DNA of 58,868 bases, from NCBI RefSeq assembly GCF_900996245.1, contig NZ_CAAJGK010000054.1, forward strand, positions 1 through 58,868, read 5' to 3'. Below the pieces are notes generated by a model. That model had not been told where the DNA came from and did no database searches. It saw only the letters and a program-made list of their open reading frames with translations. A program made the position numbers and the translations under genes. Positions 16,284 to 25,283 of the stretch are shown piece after piece. Each line of letters begins with the position of its first letter. Within the stretch, counting starts at the first letter, position 1. The DNA is from Paraburkholderia sp. BCC1886 (GTDB lineage: Bacteria > Pseudomonadota > Gammaproteobacteria > Burkholderiales > Burkholderiaceae).

Positions 16284-18167
16284 TCAGGTTGCGGCGGGCT
16301 TCGCCTCCCGCGCTTCTATCGGAAAAACGGCCGGTTCGCTCGATACGATCTTCACGCCATTGATCGTGATGCTGCCGTTACTTTCCATGACCAGCCGCGC
16401 CGCCCCGCAAGTCAGACTGATTTGGGTGGCCGACGTCAGTGCGAAATCGGCGCCGACTTCGACGCTCTGCGCGCCGGCCACTTCCGTCTGCTGTCGACCG
16501 GACACGACCCGGTATTCATTGCCTCCGACCGACGTGCTGCGATTCGCCAGCACCGAATGGGTCTCGTCGTTCTCCACCTCGGTGCGCAGATTGCGCTCCG
16601 CCTGAATCCACAGTTCTTCGGCGCCCTGCCGGTCTTCGAAACGGATGGCGTTCGCCGTGCCGTAGTGGCCTTTCAGCGAGCGCGTCAGCATGCCGCTCTG
16701 CGTGGCGTTCGCCGGCAAGTCCCACGGCGGCATGGTCAGCGCGTTGTACACGCGCCCCGTGACGATCGGCCGGTCAGGGTCGCCGTTCTCGAAATCGACG
16801 ATGACCTCGGTGCCGACGCGCGGCACGTTGATCGCACCGAAATGGCTGCCGGTCCAGGGATAGGACACGCGCACCCAGCAGGACGCGTCGTGATCGCACA
16901 CCGGCGAGCGGTCCCAGTGAAACTTGAGCTTCACCCGTCCGTACTGATCGGTCCAGATTTCCTGTCCGCGAGGACCGACGACGATCGCGGTCTGCGGACC
17001 GCTCGTGCGAGGTTTGGGCACATTGCGGGGCGGCCGGAAGACGGCCGTCGCCGGCTGCACCTGGAACTCGGTGACGAAACCGAATTCGCCCGAACCGCTC
17101 GACGCGCCGGTTTCGGTCGCCGCGAAGCGCGCACCGATGACCAGATACTCGCGATTCCCGTTGGCCTTCGGATAACCGGACAGCGTGAACGTGGTTCCGC
17201 ACACCACGTTGCGGACCTGGCCGCGTCCCCATGACCGGCCGGCGTGGCAGCGGACTTCTTCCATACGGAGTTTCGCCACGCGTTCGCCGTCCACCACGTC
17301 CGTATAGTCGCCCGGCCATTCGTAACGTTCCAACGCATGATGAGCGCTTGCGCGAACCGAAGTGCTCCGTGCCGAGAGGTCGGCCTTGGGGTGTTCGAAG
17401 TCGAAATCGTCGGTCGTCCAGCGATCCGGCTGCAGGCTTTCGGCTACACGGAACGCGTCGACGTATTCCCGGTCGATGTCGTGGCCGGGCGGGCGATAAG
17501 CCAGCGTCTGCCAGGCGGCACTCTGCACCGGCTTGTGGGCACCGACGTGATCCACGAGCACGAGGCGCTGAACGCCCTGCGAATGCTCGAAGAACCAGTA
17601 GATGCCGTGCTCCTGCATGAGCCGCTGAATGAACGCAAAATCCGTTTCGCCGTATTGCACCTGATAGGTCAGGTTCGGGTAGCGCACGCTCAAGCGTTTG
17701 TCGTGCAGGTAAAGATACGGTTTCAGCACCTCATCGATAATCTCGACGACCGTCTTGTGCTGGAAAATCCGGTAGTCCGATCGTTGATCGGCGAGATAAA
17801 GCCAAGGCCTCACGATCGCCTGGTAATGGCACTGCCGGCTTCTCTGCTCGACGAACCGCGCTTCGGTGACGAGGCCGCTGATTTCGCGCGTGGTGGGTTC
17901 GCCTGGGTTCGTCCCATCGAGCTGGATCGATACCGTTAGCTCCTTGCCGAGCATCGCCGTGAGGTCGAGATTGGCCGCTTCGTCGTCCGGCTGAGCAAGC
18001 GCGGGTGTCGTCAGCAAGTCCAGCGTATAGCGGAAAATTGCCGACAGATTTTCATGGCCGTCGATTGCGCTCAACTGCAACGCGGCCTCGCCGCTCGCCA
18101 ATAGCGGTAACGCGGGGCCGCGGACGGTGACGGTGCGGCGCGGTGAAGACGTCGGCCACCTATCCAT
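16284..18167 (-). CDS. vgrG: Type VI secretion spike protein VgrG (TssI)
   Basis: 627-residue VgrG, the trimeric spike at the tip of the T6SS tube. The gp27-like N-terminal part contains YQAIVRPWLYLADQRSDYRI and HGIYWFFEHSQG. The gp5-like OB region has GPRGQEIWTDQYGRVKLKFH, WVRVSYPWTGSHFGAINVPR and VDFENGDPDRPIVTGRVYNA. The C-terminus forms the usual repetitive needle (TEVAGAQSVEVGADFAL, ITINGVKI) and has no extra effector domain. The start at 18167 overlaps the tssF stop by one base (TGATG), implying coupled translation. No effector, adaptor or PAAR gene follows. Confidence 0.93.
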   Translation of the reverse strand: MDRWPTSSPRRTVTVRGPALPLLASGEAALQLSAIDGHENLSAIFRYTLDLLTTPALAQPDDEAANLDLTAMLGKELTVSIQLDGTNPGEPTTREISGLVTEARFVEQRSRQCHYQAIVRPWLYLADQRSDYRIFQHKTVVEIIDEVLKPYLYLHDKRLSVRYPNLTYQVQYGETDFAFIQRLMQEHGIYWFFEHSQGVQRLVLVDHVGAHKPVQSAAWQTLAYRPPGHDIDREYVDAFRVAESLQPDRWTTDDFDFEHPKADLSARSTSVRASAHHALERYEWPGDYTDVVDGERVAKLRMEEVRCHAGRSWGRGQVRNVVCGTTFTLSGYPKANGNREYLVIGARFAATETGASSGSGEFGFVTEFQVQPATAVFRPPRNVPKPRTSGPQTAIVVGPRGQEIWTDQYGRVKLKFHWDRSPVCDHDASCWVRVSYPWTGSHFGAINVPRVGTEVIVDFENGDPDRPIVTGRVYNALTMPPWDLPANATQSGMLTRSLKGHYGTANAIRFEDRQGAEELWIQAERNLRTEVENDETHSVLANRSTSVGGNEYRVVSGRQQTEVAGAQSVEVGADFALTSATQISLTCGAARLVMESNGSITINGVKIVSSEPAVFPIEAREAKPAAT

Positions 18168-20083
18168 CACAGCACTCCGCGCGTGCCCGCACGCACCGGC
18201 CAAAGAGCGATGCGTCCTCGTTGCGTCGAGCGCAGTTCTGTTTGCGTGAACGAGACGGTCGAAACGTGACGCGCGAGATAGTGCTCCAGAATCAGCCCGA
18301 ATAGATATGGGCTCGTGCCGTGGAAGGCCGCCTCGTCTACGCACAATGCGCATTCGATCCCGCGGCCGATTGCGAGCAGTCCATTGCCCGGCAATTTGCG
18401 AGTGACCGCCCGCGTCTTTACGCCGACGATACTTTCCACCTGACGACGATGCGCGTCGTCGTCGCTTGTCAGGAAAAGTCCCAGCAACTCACGCAGCCCT
18501 TCACCCGGCAGCCGCCGGCCGGAATCGTCGAGCGCCAGATAGTCGAGTTTCAGTTGGCCGATCAGCCGCCACGCCGCGTCCCGCTCCGCCAGCGGCGCGC
18601 GCGGCATCGACGGCGGCCGGATCAGTCCGACGCTCTGAAGCGGTGCGGAACTGGCCAGCAGAAGATCGTCGATACCATCGCGCGGCAAGGACAGCGGTAG
18701 ATCGCGATTGGTCACCCAGGCGCTCGCGGACAGATAGCGGAGGTTGCCGCGGTAGGGCGCTTCGTGCCGGTCGGTCAACGACACGAACGTTTGCGTGTCG
18801 ATGTGGCGCGTGCGCACGTCGCGAGGGCGGCCGGTCTGCGAACCCAGTTGCCGCTCGCGACGCAGCGAGAAGTATGCGTCGTGGTGGCCGGCGCCGTTGC
18901 CCAGCGCTTCGTATAAAGGTTTGAATTGGATCGCCGCGGAAGCCCCCGCAAGCTGGCCGCTGAGTCCGTTCACGGAGAAGACTTCATAGTCGGACGGCGC
19001 CTGGCGATCGGGGATCATCAGGAATTCATGGGCGTGAGCGCCTACCTCGATGCGGTCTATCTCCTTTGCGAACAGATTGATCACCGGCGTGCAGAACAGC
19101 GCGAAACAGCCAGCGTCGACCTGATTCGCGAGCGCGCCGTGCAAACGGTCGAGCAGCACGACGATCTCGACCTCCGGTCCCTCGATACGTCGAAGGCCTG
19201 TTGCCAGCCCCGTCAACGTGAAGAAATAGAAACGGTCGGCACACGCGAAATACTCGTGCAGCAGATTGTGTCCGTGGAATTTGGATGACACGAGCGGCAA
19301 CAGACCGTGCTCTTCACCGAGACCTTCATGCACCACTGCATGCGAAGTCACCGCGGTCAGCACCGCGCTCTGCGCACCGAACGCACCTTGCGCACCTTGC
19401 GCACCCTGCGCACCAATCACCGACGCCACACTTCCCGTATGCAACAACTCGAAAAGATGCGACACCACCTGAACGTCTCCCGCCAGATAAACCGGCAGGC
19501 GGTCGAGTCCCTGCAAACTTCCAATCGCGCTACCGTTCGTCGTGCGCAAGCGCAGCCGAAGCGCGCCACGCACCGTCACGTTCGCGGGCACGTAGCGGTC
19601 GAGCGCGGGAATGTCGGGCGGCACACCCGTAAGTCGCGCGGCGACGATCTCAAGCGGATAAAGCGTGACATCCTGACTGCTACGAAACTTGCAGACGGTG
19701 TTTTCGCCATCGACCCTGCGCGACTTGAACACCGTGCCGCGTGCAAGCGTGAAGCCCTCGACGAGATTCCCTTCGGTCCGGCTCGGGTACAAGCGCGACA
19801 CGGCGATGGATGGCGTCGGCGCCACGTAATTTGGATACACCACTTCGAGCATGCGCTGCGTCAACTGCGGAAAATCCGCGTCGAGTTCGAGCCGCATGCG
19901 CGCGGCCACCAGACTGAACGATTGAAAGAGACGCTCGACATACGGGTCCGCGACTTCACCCGCTTGCATCGGGCGCATGCCGAGTCGGCTTGCGATCTTC
20001 GGATGCGCTTCGGCGAACTCGCCGGCGAGCTCGCGCAGATACATCGACTCCTGGTTGTAGTAGTCGAGCAGTCGGGGATCCAT
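18167..20083 (-). CDS. tssF: Type VI secretion baseplate subunit TssF
   Basis: 638-residue TssF (VasA/ImpG family), a baseplate wedge component. The N-terminal signature MDPRLLDYYNQESMYLRELA..., FAEAHPKIASRLGM, and DPYVERLFQSFSLVAAR are diagnostic, as is PQLTQRMLEVVYPNYVAPTPS. The C-terminus (GIECALCVDEAAF..., YLFGLILEHYLARHVS) is complete. The gene is slightly long, partly because of a Gly-Ala-Gln repeat insert near residue 230. TssF normally sits beside tssE and tssG; neither is present here, so this is an orphan copy with vgrG. Transcription likely starts in the 20084-20212 gap. Confidence 0.93.
   Translation of the reverse strand: MDPRLLDYYNQESMYLRELAGEFAEAHPKIASRLGMRPMQAGEVADPYVERLFQSFSLVAARMRLELDADFPQLTQRMLEVVYPNYVAPTPSIAVSRLYPSRTEGNLVEGFTLARGTVFKSRRVDGENTVCKFRSSQDVTLYPLEIVAARLTGVPPDIPALDRYVPANVTVRGALRLRLRTTNGSAIGSLQGLDRLPVYLAGDVQVVSHLFELLHTGSVASVIGAQGAQGAQGAFGAQSAVLTAVTSHAVVHEGLGEEHGLLPLVSSKFHGHNLLHEYFACADRFYFFTLTGLATGLRRIEGPEVEIVVLLDRLHGALANQVDAGCFALFCTPVINLFAKEIDRIEVGAHAHEFLMIPDRQAPSDYEVFSVNGLSGQLAGASAAIQFKPLYEALGNGAGHHDAYFSLRRERQLGSQTGRPRDVRTRHIDTQTFVSLTDRHEAPYRGNLRYLSASAWVTNRDLPLSLPRDGIDDLLLASSAPLQSVGLIRPPSMPRAPLAERDAAWRLIGQLKLDYLALDDSGRRLPGEGLRELLGLFLTSDDDAHRRQVESIVGVKTRAVTRKLPGNGLLAIGRGIECALCVDEAAFHGTSPYLFGLILEHYLARHVSTVSFTQTELRSTQRGRIALWPVRAGTRGVL
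19373..19408 (-). repeat. 9-bp repeat encoding Gly-Ala-Gln in TssF
   Basis: On the plus strand CGCACCTTG occurs at 19382 and 19391, CGCACCCTG at 19400, and a related CGCACCGAA at 19373. On the coding strand these give a collagen-like Gly-Ala-Gln run interrupted by one Phe, ending in GAQS. Confidence 0.8.
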
Positions 20084-20212
20084 GCGAAGGCTCCAGTCGT
20101 TCTACACCCGCGTGATCGGGCTAGCTGCGCAAGAGTCTACTGGATGATTTAAGGCCTTATTTTTTGGGATATCCCGCAATTAGGACCGAGCGCCGAAAAC
20201 AACGCGAACAAT

Positions 20213-20250
20213 AAAAAACGCCACGGACCGAGGCTCCGTGGCGTTTTTTC
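20213..20250. terminator. Bidirectional terminator after maeB
   Basis: A 15-bp perfect stem (20213-20227 with 20235-20249), loop CCGAGGC, with an A6 tract before and T6 after. It follows the minus-strand maeB stop (20270) and precedes the tssF promoter region. Confidence 0.88.
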
Positions 20251-20269
20251 AGAAGCTATCGGGCAACGT

Positions 20270-22552
20270 TTATTGCGCGTTCTTTTTCTGCAGCGCGTTA
20301 GCCGACGCCACTGCCGTCATGTTGATGATCCGGCGCACCGTCGCAGCGGGCGTCAGGATATGCACCGGCTTTTCCGCGCCGAGCAGGAACGGTCCGACCG
20401 TCACGCCTTCGCCGCCAATCATCTTCAGCAGGTTGTACGTGATGTTCGCCGCTTCGACGTTCGGCATGATCAGCAGGTTGGCTTCGCCGGTCAGCGTCGT
20501 GCCGGGGAATGCCGCCTTGCGAACCGCTTCGGACAACGCCGCGTCGCCGTGCATTTCGCCGTCGATTTCGAGCGTGGGTGCGCGCTCGCTAATCAGCTTG
20601 CGCGCAGCCGCCATGCGTTGCGACGACGAGGAAGGCGCGCTGCCGAAATTCGAGTTCGACAGCAATGCGACCTTCGGCGTGATACCGAACTTTTCGATTT
20701 CGCGCGAAGCCAGCAGCGTCATGTCGGCGAGCTGTTCGGCGGTCGGCGTTTCGTTCACGTACGTGTCGCAGATGAACAGGTTGCGCCCTTGCAGCATCAG
20801 CAGATTCATTGCCGCGAAGTTCTGCACGCCGTCGGCCTTGCCGAGCACCTGCTCGATGAACTTCAGATGCGTGTGGTACTGCCCGATCATCCCGCAGATC
20901 ATGCCGTCGGCTTCGCCCAGACGCACGAGGATCGCGCCGATCAACGTGTTGAACTTGCGCATCGCGGCTTTTGCGACGTCCGGCGTCACGCCTTCGCGCG
21001 CGCCCAGTTCGTGATACGCCTGCCACGATTGCTGGTAGCGCGGATCGTCCTCCGGATCGACCACTTCGAAATCTTCACCGCACTTCAGCTTCGAGCCCAT
21101 CTTCTTCAAACGCATCTCGATTACCGACGGACGACCCACCAGAATCGGCTTCGCAATTTTCTCCAGCAACACGAATTGCGCGGCGCGCAGCACGCGCTCG
21201 TCTTCACCTTCGGCGAACACGATGCGCGCCGGCTCCGACTTCGCCGCGGCAAACACCGGACGCATGACCATGCCGGTGCGATACACGGTCGTGCCGAGTT
21301 CTTCGCGATACGCATCCATGTCCTGGATCGGACGCGTGGCGACGCCCGAATCCATCGCGGCCTGCGCGACCGCCGGCGCGATCTTGATGATCAGACGCGG
21401 ATCGAACGGCTTCGGAATCAGATACTCCGGACCGAATTCGAGCGAGTGGCCTTCATAGGCTTTCGCGACTTCATCGCCCTGATCGGTTTCTTCGGCGAGT
21501 TCGGCGATCGCGCGCACGCAGGCGAGCTTCATCTCTTCGGTGATCGTCGTGGCGCCGACGTCGAGCGCGCCGCGGAAGATGAACGGGAAGCACAACACGT
21601 TGTTCACCTGGTTCGGATAGTCCGAACGGCCGGTCGCGATGATGCAATCGGGGCGTACGCGCTTTGCGTCTTCCGGACGGATTTCCGGTTCCGGATTCGC
21701 GAGCGCCAGGATCAGCGGCTGCGTGCCCATCTCGACGACCATCTCCGGCTTCAGCACGCCGGCGCTCGAGCAGCCGAGGAACACGTCGGCGCCGCGAATC
21801 GCGTCGGCGAGCGTGCGGGCTTCGGTATTGGCCGCGTAACGTTCCTTCGACGGATCGAGATTGCCGCGTCCTTCGTAGATCACGCCCTTCGAGTCGGTGA
21901 CCAGCACGTTCTGCTTCGACAGACCGAGGTTCACCAGCAAATCCAGACACGCGATAGCGGCGGCGCCCGCGCCCGAACACACGAGCTTCACTTCGTCGAG
22001 TTTCTTGCCGACCACTTTCAGGCCGTTCAGGATGGCCGCGGACGCAATGATCGCGGTGCCGTGCTGATCGTCGTGGAAGACCGGAATCTTCATGCGCTCG
22101 CGCAGCTTCTTCTCGATGTAGAAGCATTCCGGCGCCTTGATGTCTTCGAGGTTGATGCCGCCGAGCGTCGGCTCGAGCATCGCGATGGCTTCGACCAGCT
22201 TGTCCGGATCGGTCTCGGACAGTTCAATGTCGAACACGTCGATGCCGGCGAACTTCTTGAACAGACAACCCTTGCCTTCCATCACCGGCTTGGCCGCGAG
22301 CGGGCCGATGTTGCCGAGGCCGAGCACCGCCGTTCCGTTCGTAATCACGCCGACCAGGTTGCCGCGCGAGGTGTATTTCTGCGCGTCGAGCGGTTCGTCG
22401 TAGATCGCCATACAGGCCGCGGCCACGCCCGGCGAATAAGCCAGCGACAGATCGAGCTGGTTCGACAGCGGCTTGGTCGGCGTGACGGAAATCTTGCCCG
22501 GCTTCGGATTCTGGTGATAGGCGAGAGCGCTTTGCTTGAGTTGTTCGTCCAT
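20270..22552 (-). CDS. maeB: NADP-dependent malic enzyme with PTA-like domain
   Basis: 760-residue MaeB that oxidatively decarboxylates malate to pyruvate with NADP. The malic N-domain shows SLAYSPGVAAACMAI, VITNGTAVLGLGNIGPLA and FHDDQHGTAIIASAAILNGL. The NAD(P)-binding domain shows LVCSGAGAAAIACLDLLV and NPEPEIRPEDA. The C-terminal third (about residues 430-760) resembles phosphotransacetylase and in this enzyme class is thought to be regulatory rather than catalytic. Length matches the family. Single gene between a terminator and a 381-bp upstream gap. Confidence 0.96.
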   Translation of the reverse strand: MDEQLKQSALAYHQNPKPGKISVTPTKPLSNQLDLSLAYSPGVAAACMAIYDEPLDAQKYTSRGNLVGVITNGTAVLGLGNIGPLAAKPVMEGKGCLFKKFAGIDVFDIELSETDPDKLVEAIAMLEPTLGGINLEDIKAPECFYIEKKLRERMKIPVFHDDQHGTAIIASAAILNGLKVVGKKLDEVKLVCSGAGAAAIACLDLLVNLGLSKQNVLVTDSKGVIYEGRGNLDPSKERYAANTEARTLADAIRGADVFLGCSSAGVLKPEMVVEMGTQPLILALANPEPEIRPEDAKRVRPDCIIATGRSDYPNQVNNVLCFPFIFRGALDVGATTITEEMKLACVRAIAELAEETDQGDEVAKAYEGHSLEFGPEYLIPKPFDPRLIIKIAPAVAQAAMDSGVATRPIQDMDAYREELGTTVYRTGMVMRPVFAAAKSEPARIVFAEGEDERVLRAAQFVLLEKIAKPILVGRPSVIEMRLKKMGSKLKCGEDFEVVDPEDDPRYQQSWQAYHELGAREGVTPDVAKAAMRKFNTLIGAILVRLGEADGMICGMIGQYHTHLKFIEQVLGKADGVQNFAAMNLLMLQGRNLFICDTYVNETPTAEQLADMTLLASREIEKFGITPKVALLSNSNFGSAPSSSSQRMAAARKLISERAPTLEIDGEMHGDAALSEAVRKAAFPGTTLTGEANLLIMPNVEAANITYNLLKMIGGEGVTVGPFLLGAEKPVHILTPAATVRRIINMTAVASANALQKKNAQ

Positions 22553-22933
22553 TGTTTGGCCTGAAGAACGTGAAAGAAACGTGAAAACAAAGAAGAGAAA
22601 TTAGGCCCGGCTTCCAGCAGCGGTGCGTACCGTCGGCGTCGCATGCATCGATCGGATGGATGGTCGACAGAGGCGGTTTATCGCGGGCGCCGGTTCGGCG
22701 CGGCGTCGAACCTCGGCGGAGGGCAAGACGGTGCGGAAGTGCTGCGCGGGGCAGTTAGTGTACCCCTGAATGCAGCGCCGGAAAGAGCGGATAGCCGATC
22801 CTCACCATCGGCGAAACGCCCGCTGGCTATGGTGCAGCGCCGCATAGCGCGGCACTGGCGCGGCACTCGCGCGGCGCTTCGGCGGACGCGAATCCGGTGT
22901 ATCGGCAGTTGCCGGAACGCGGTGCCGCTGAAC
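22553..22933. other. Intergenic region upstream of maeB
   Basis: 381 bp between maeB and the MFS gene, both on the minus strand. It must hold the maeB promoter. Near 22850-22880 there are imperfect GC-rich repeats around GCGCGGCACT. No convincing gene, terminator or operator is seen. Confidence 0.4.
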
Positions 22934-24166
22934 TCAGTCGAGTTCCGCGCCGCGGCGTTCGGCGATCAGAAACAGCGTCGCGAAGATGTCGAGCAGATAG
23001 ATGCAGGCGAGCAGCGCGAGCGCGGCGCTGAACGAATAACGGGCGGCCAGCGCGCCGACTACGACCGGTCCAAAGCCGCCTACGGCCCGGCCGATGTTGA
23101 AGAGCACGTTTTGCGCGGTCGCGCGGGCGTCGGTGGGATACAACTCGGAGATCAGCGCACCATACCCGCCGATCATCCCGTTGACGAACACGCCCATGGC
23201 CGCGCCGCCGATCAGCAAAGCGCTCGGCGTGGTCAGATGCGCGTAGACGAAAACCATCACCAGTGCGCCCGCCTGGTAGAACAGAAACGTCGGCTTGCGC
23301 CCGAAGCGATCCGCGGCGACACCGAACAGCCAGATGCCGCACGCCATGCCGAGCACGGTCACGGCCGTCCACAAGCCGGATTTCGTCAACGAATAGCCGA
23401 AGGTCTTCGACAGATAGCTCGGCAGCCAGATCATCAGCCCGTAGTAGCCGAAGTTCTGCACCGAACAGAGAATCGCGATGCCGAGGCTCGCGCGCGCGGT
23501 ACGGGCGTCGGCGACGAGACGCCTGAGCGGCAGCTTGCGTGCGCCACGCGCCGCGCGCTCGGTGAACAGCGCCGGCTCTTCCACGCGACGGCGCACGAAA
23601 AAGGACACCACGGCGGGCAACAGTCCGAGCGCGAACATGCCGCGCCAGCCGATTAGCGGTAACAGCAGCGGCGTGAGCAGCGCCGCGGCCAGCACGCCGA
23701 GTTGCCAGCCGAGTCCCACGTACGACGACACGCGCGCGCGTTGCGCGGCCGGCCAGGCTTCGGCCACCAGTGTCATGCCAATGCCGAATTCACCGCCGAG
23801 CCCGATGCCGGCGATGGTCCGATATGCGAGCAGGTCCGGGTAGCCCTGCGCCAGCGCGCAGAGTCCGGTGAAGACCGCGAACACGAGGATGGTCCACGTG
23901 AGCATCCGTACGCGCCCGAAATAGTCGCTCAACACGCCGAAGATCAGGCCGCCCGCGACGGCACCGATCAACGTCCACGTCACCAGCGAGCCGGCTTGCG
24001 CGGAACTCAGATGCAGGTCGGCCGCGATCACCGGCAGCATGAAGCCGAGGATCAGCAGATCGAAGCCGTCCATCGCGTAGCCGAGCACCGCGGCGAGCAG
24101 CGCGCGGCCCGCGTAGCCGCGCCGGGCTGGCGCAGCGCTGTGGGTGGAGGAGGAAGCGGTGTTCAT
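22934..24166 (-). CDS. MFS transporter (metabolite:H+ symporter type)
   Basis: 410-residue twelve-helix major facilitator. The first helix motif GYAMDGFDLLILGFMLPVI carries the membrane-embedded Asp typical of aromatic-acid and sialate/lactate-type symporters. The helix 2-3 signature is GVLSDYFGRVRML, the second copy GVAADRFGRKPTF, and GIGLGGEFGIGMTLVAEAWP follows helix 4. The start ATG at 24166 is preferred to an upstream TTG at 24187. Substrate unknown; an organic or aromatic acid is a reasonable guess. No neighbour identifies it. Confidence 0.85.
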   Translation of the reverse strand: MNTASSSTHSAAPARRGYAGRALLAAVLGYAMDGFDLLILGFMLPVIAADLHLSSAQAGSLVTWTLIGAVAGGLIFGVLSDYFGRVRMLTWTILVFAVFTGLCALAQGYPDLLAYRTIAGIGLGGEFGIGMTLVAEAWPAAQRARVSSYVGLGWQLGVLAAALLTPLLLPLIGWRGMFALGLLPAVVSFFVRRRVEEPALFTERAARGARKLPLRRLVADARTARASLGIAILCSVQNFGYYGLMIWLPSYLSKTFGYSLTKSGLWTAVTVLGMACGIWLFGVAADRFGRKPTFLFYQAGALVMVFVYAHLTTPSALLIGGAAMGVFVNGMIGGYGALISELYPTDARATAQNVLFNIGRAVGGFGPVVVGALAARYSFSAALALLACIYLLDIFATLFLIAERRGAELD

Positions 24167-24491
24167 CGAAAGCCATCCGTAGGGCAAGGGGACGGCAACG
24201 CAGAGCGAGCGCCCGGGAATTTCGCGTGAGTGTAAAGGCGGGCCTTGCCGGTCACAAGCCGACCAAAAAGCGGCTCGGGAAGCTGGCTCGACCGCGGACG
24301 GGAGCGCTCGGCCCGCCGACGGCGACCGCCGTGTGCCTGGCCAGCCCGCTACCTCGGGCGTGCCTCTTTCAGGTAAAATGCCCGCCTACGCGCGCAGCAA
24401 ACCGGCCTGCACTTCCCGGCCGACCGTGACACCTGGCTGCGCCACCGGGCCTTGCGCCCGCTTCTCCCCGCTTACACCCAAGGATTCGCCC
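24167..24491. other. Divergent region between MFS gene and pyrE
   Basis: 325 bp carrying both promoters. A TAAAAT at about 24375 is a candidate -10 for pyrE. AAGGA at 24479-24483 serves as the pyrE ribosome site. An open frame continues upstream of the pyrE start but lacks family sequence. I see no attenuator-like hairpin plus U-tract. Confidence 0.4.
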
Positions 24492-25178
24492 ATGACAGGC
24501 TTCGATCGCCAGACGATCTCCGACACGACCGCCAAGATGCTGCTGGAAGTTCAGGCAGTGCACTTCAACGCGGAGAAACCGTATATTTTCACGTCCGGCT
24601 GGGCAAGCCCGGTGTATATCGATTGTCGCAAGCTGATCTCCTACCCGCGCGTGCGTCGGGGCCTGATGGAGATGGCGGAGACCACCATCCTGCGCGACGT
24701 CGGCTACGAGCAGATCGACGCGGTCGCCGGTGGCGAGACCGCTGGTATCCCGTTCGCGGCATGGCTCTCCGACCGCCTGATGGTGCCGATGCAATACGTG
24801 CGCAAGAAGCCGAAGGGCTTTGGCCGTAACGCGCAGATCGAAGGTTTGCTGACCGAAGGTCAACGCGTGCTGCTGGTCGAAGACCTGACCACGGACAGCC
24901 GCAGCAAGATCAACTTCATCAACGCGCTGCGCACCGCCGGCGCCACGGTGAATCACTGCTTCGTGCTGTTTCACTACAACATCTTCAAGGAAAGCGTGTC
25001 CGTGCTGAAAGACATCGACGTCGATCTGCACGCGCTCGCCACGTGGTGGGACGTGCTGCGTGTCGCGAAAGAAAACAAGTACTTCGACACCAACACGCTC
25101 GACGAAGTCGAAAAATTCCTGCACGCGCCGGCCGAGTGGTCGGCGGCGCACGGCGGCGCTAACGCTACGCCGCAGTAA
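24492..25178 (+). CDS. pyrE: Orotate phosphoribosyltransferase
   Basis: 228-residue enzyme joining orotate and PRPP to give OMP in pyrimidine synthesis. The PRPP-binding loop VLLVEDLTTDSRSK, the FTSGWASPVYIDCRKLISYP segment and the KKPKGFGRNAQIEG loop are diagnostic. The start at 24492 gives the normal N-terminus and lies 8 bases after AAGGA. It is monocistronic, ending at a terminator shared with the convergent response regulator. Confidence 0.95.
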   Translation: MTGFDRQTISDTTAKMLLEVQAVHFNAEKPYIFTSGWASPVYIDCRKLISYPRVRRGLMEMAETTILRDVGYEQIDAVAGGETAGIPFAAWLSDRLMVPMQYVRKKPKGFGRNAQIEGLLTEGQRVLLVEDLTTDSRSKINFINALRTAGATVNHCFVLFHYNIFKESVSVLKDIDVDLHALATWWDVLRVAKENKYFDTNTLDEVEKFLHAPAEWSAAHGGANATPQ

Positions 25179-25218
25179 GGCTGCGCGAAATCTGCTGATC
25201 CGCTGAATCCGCAGTACG

Positions 25219-25257
25219 AAAAAGGCCGCCTGTCTCACGACAGGCGGCCTTTTTTTG
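25219..25257. terminator. Bidirectional terminator between pyrE and response regulator
   Basis: A 16-bp perfect stem (25219-25234 with 25239-25254), loop TCAC, with A5 before and T7 after. It can stop pyrE (+) and the response regulator (-). Confidence 0.88.
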
Positions 25258-25283
25258 CCGCGGCGCGCTGGAAAAGTGCGCGC

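Noticed and set aside
20273..22564. A 763-codon open frame on the plus strand, antisense to maeB
   Set aside because: It is the complement of a clearly conserved malic enzyme. Its translation is Arg/His-rich without any motif, typical of a GC-rich shadow frame.
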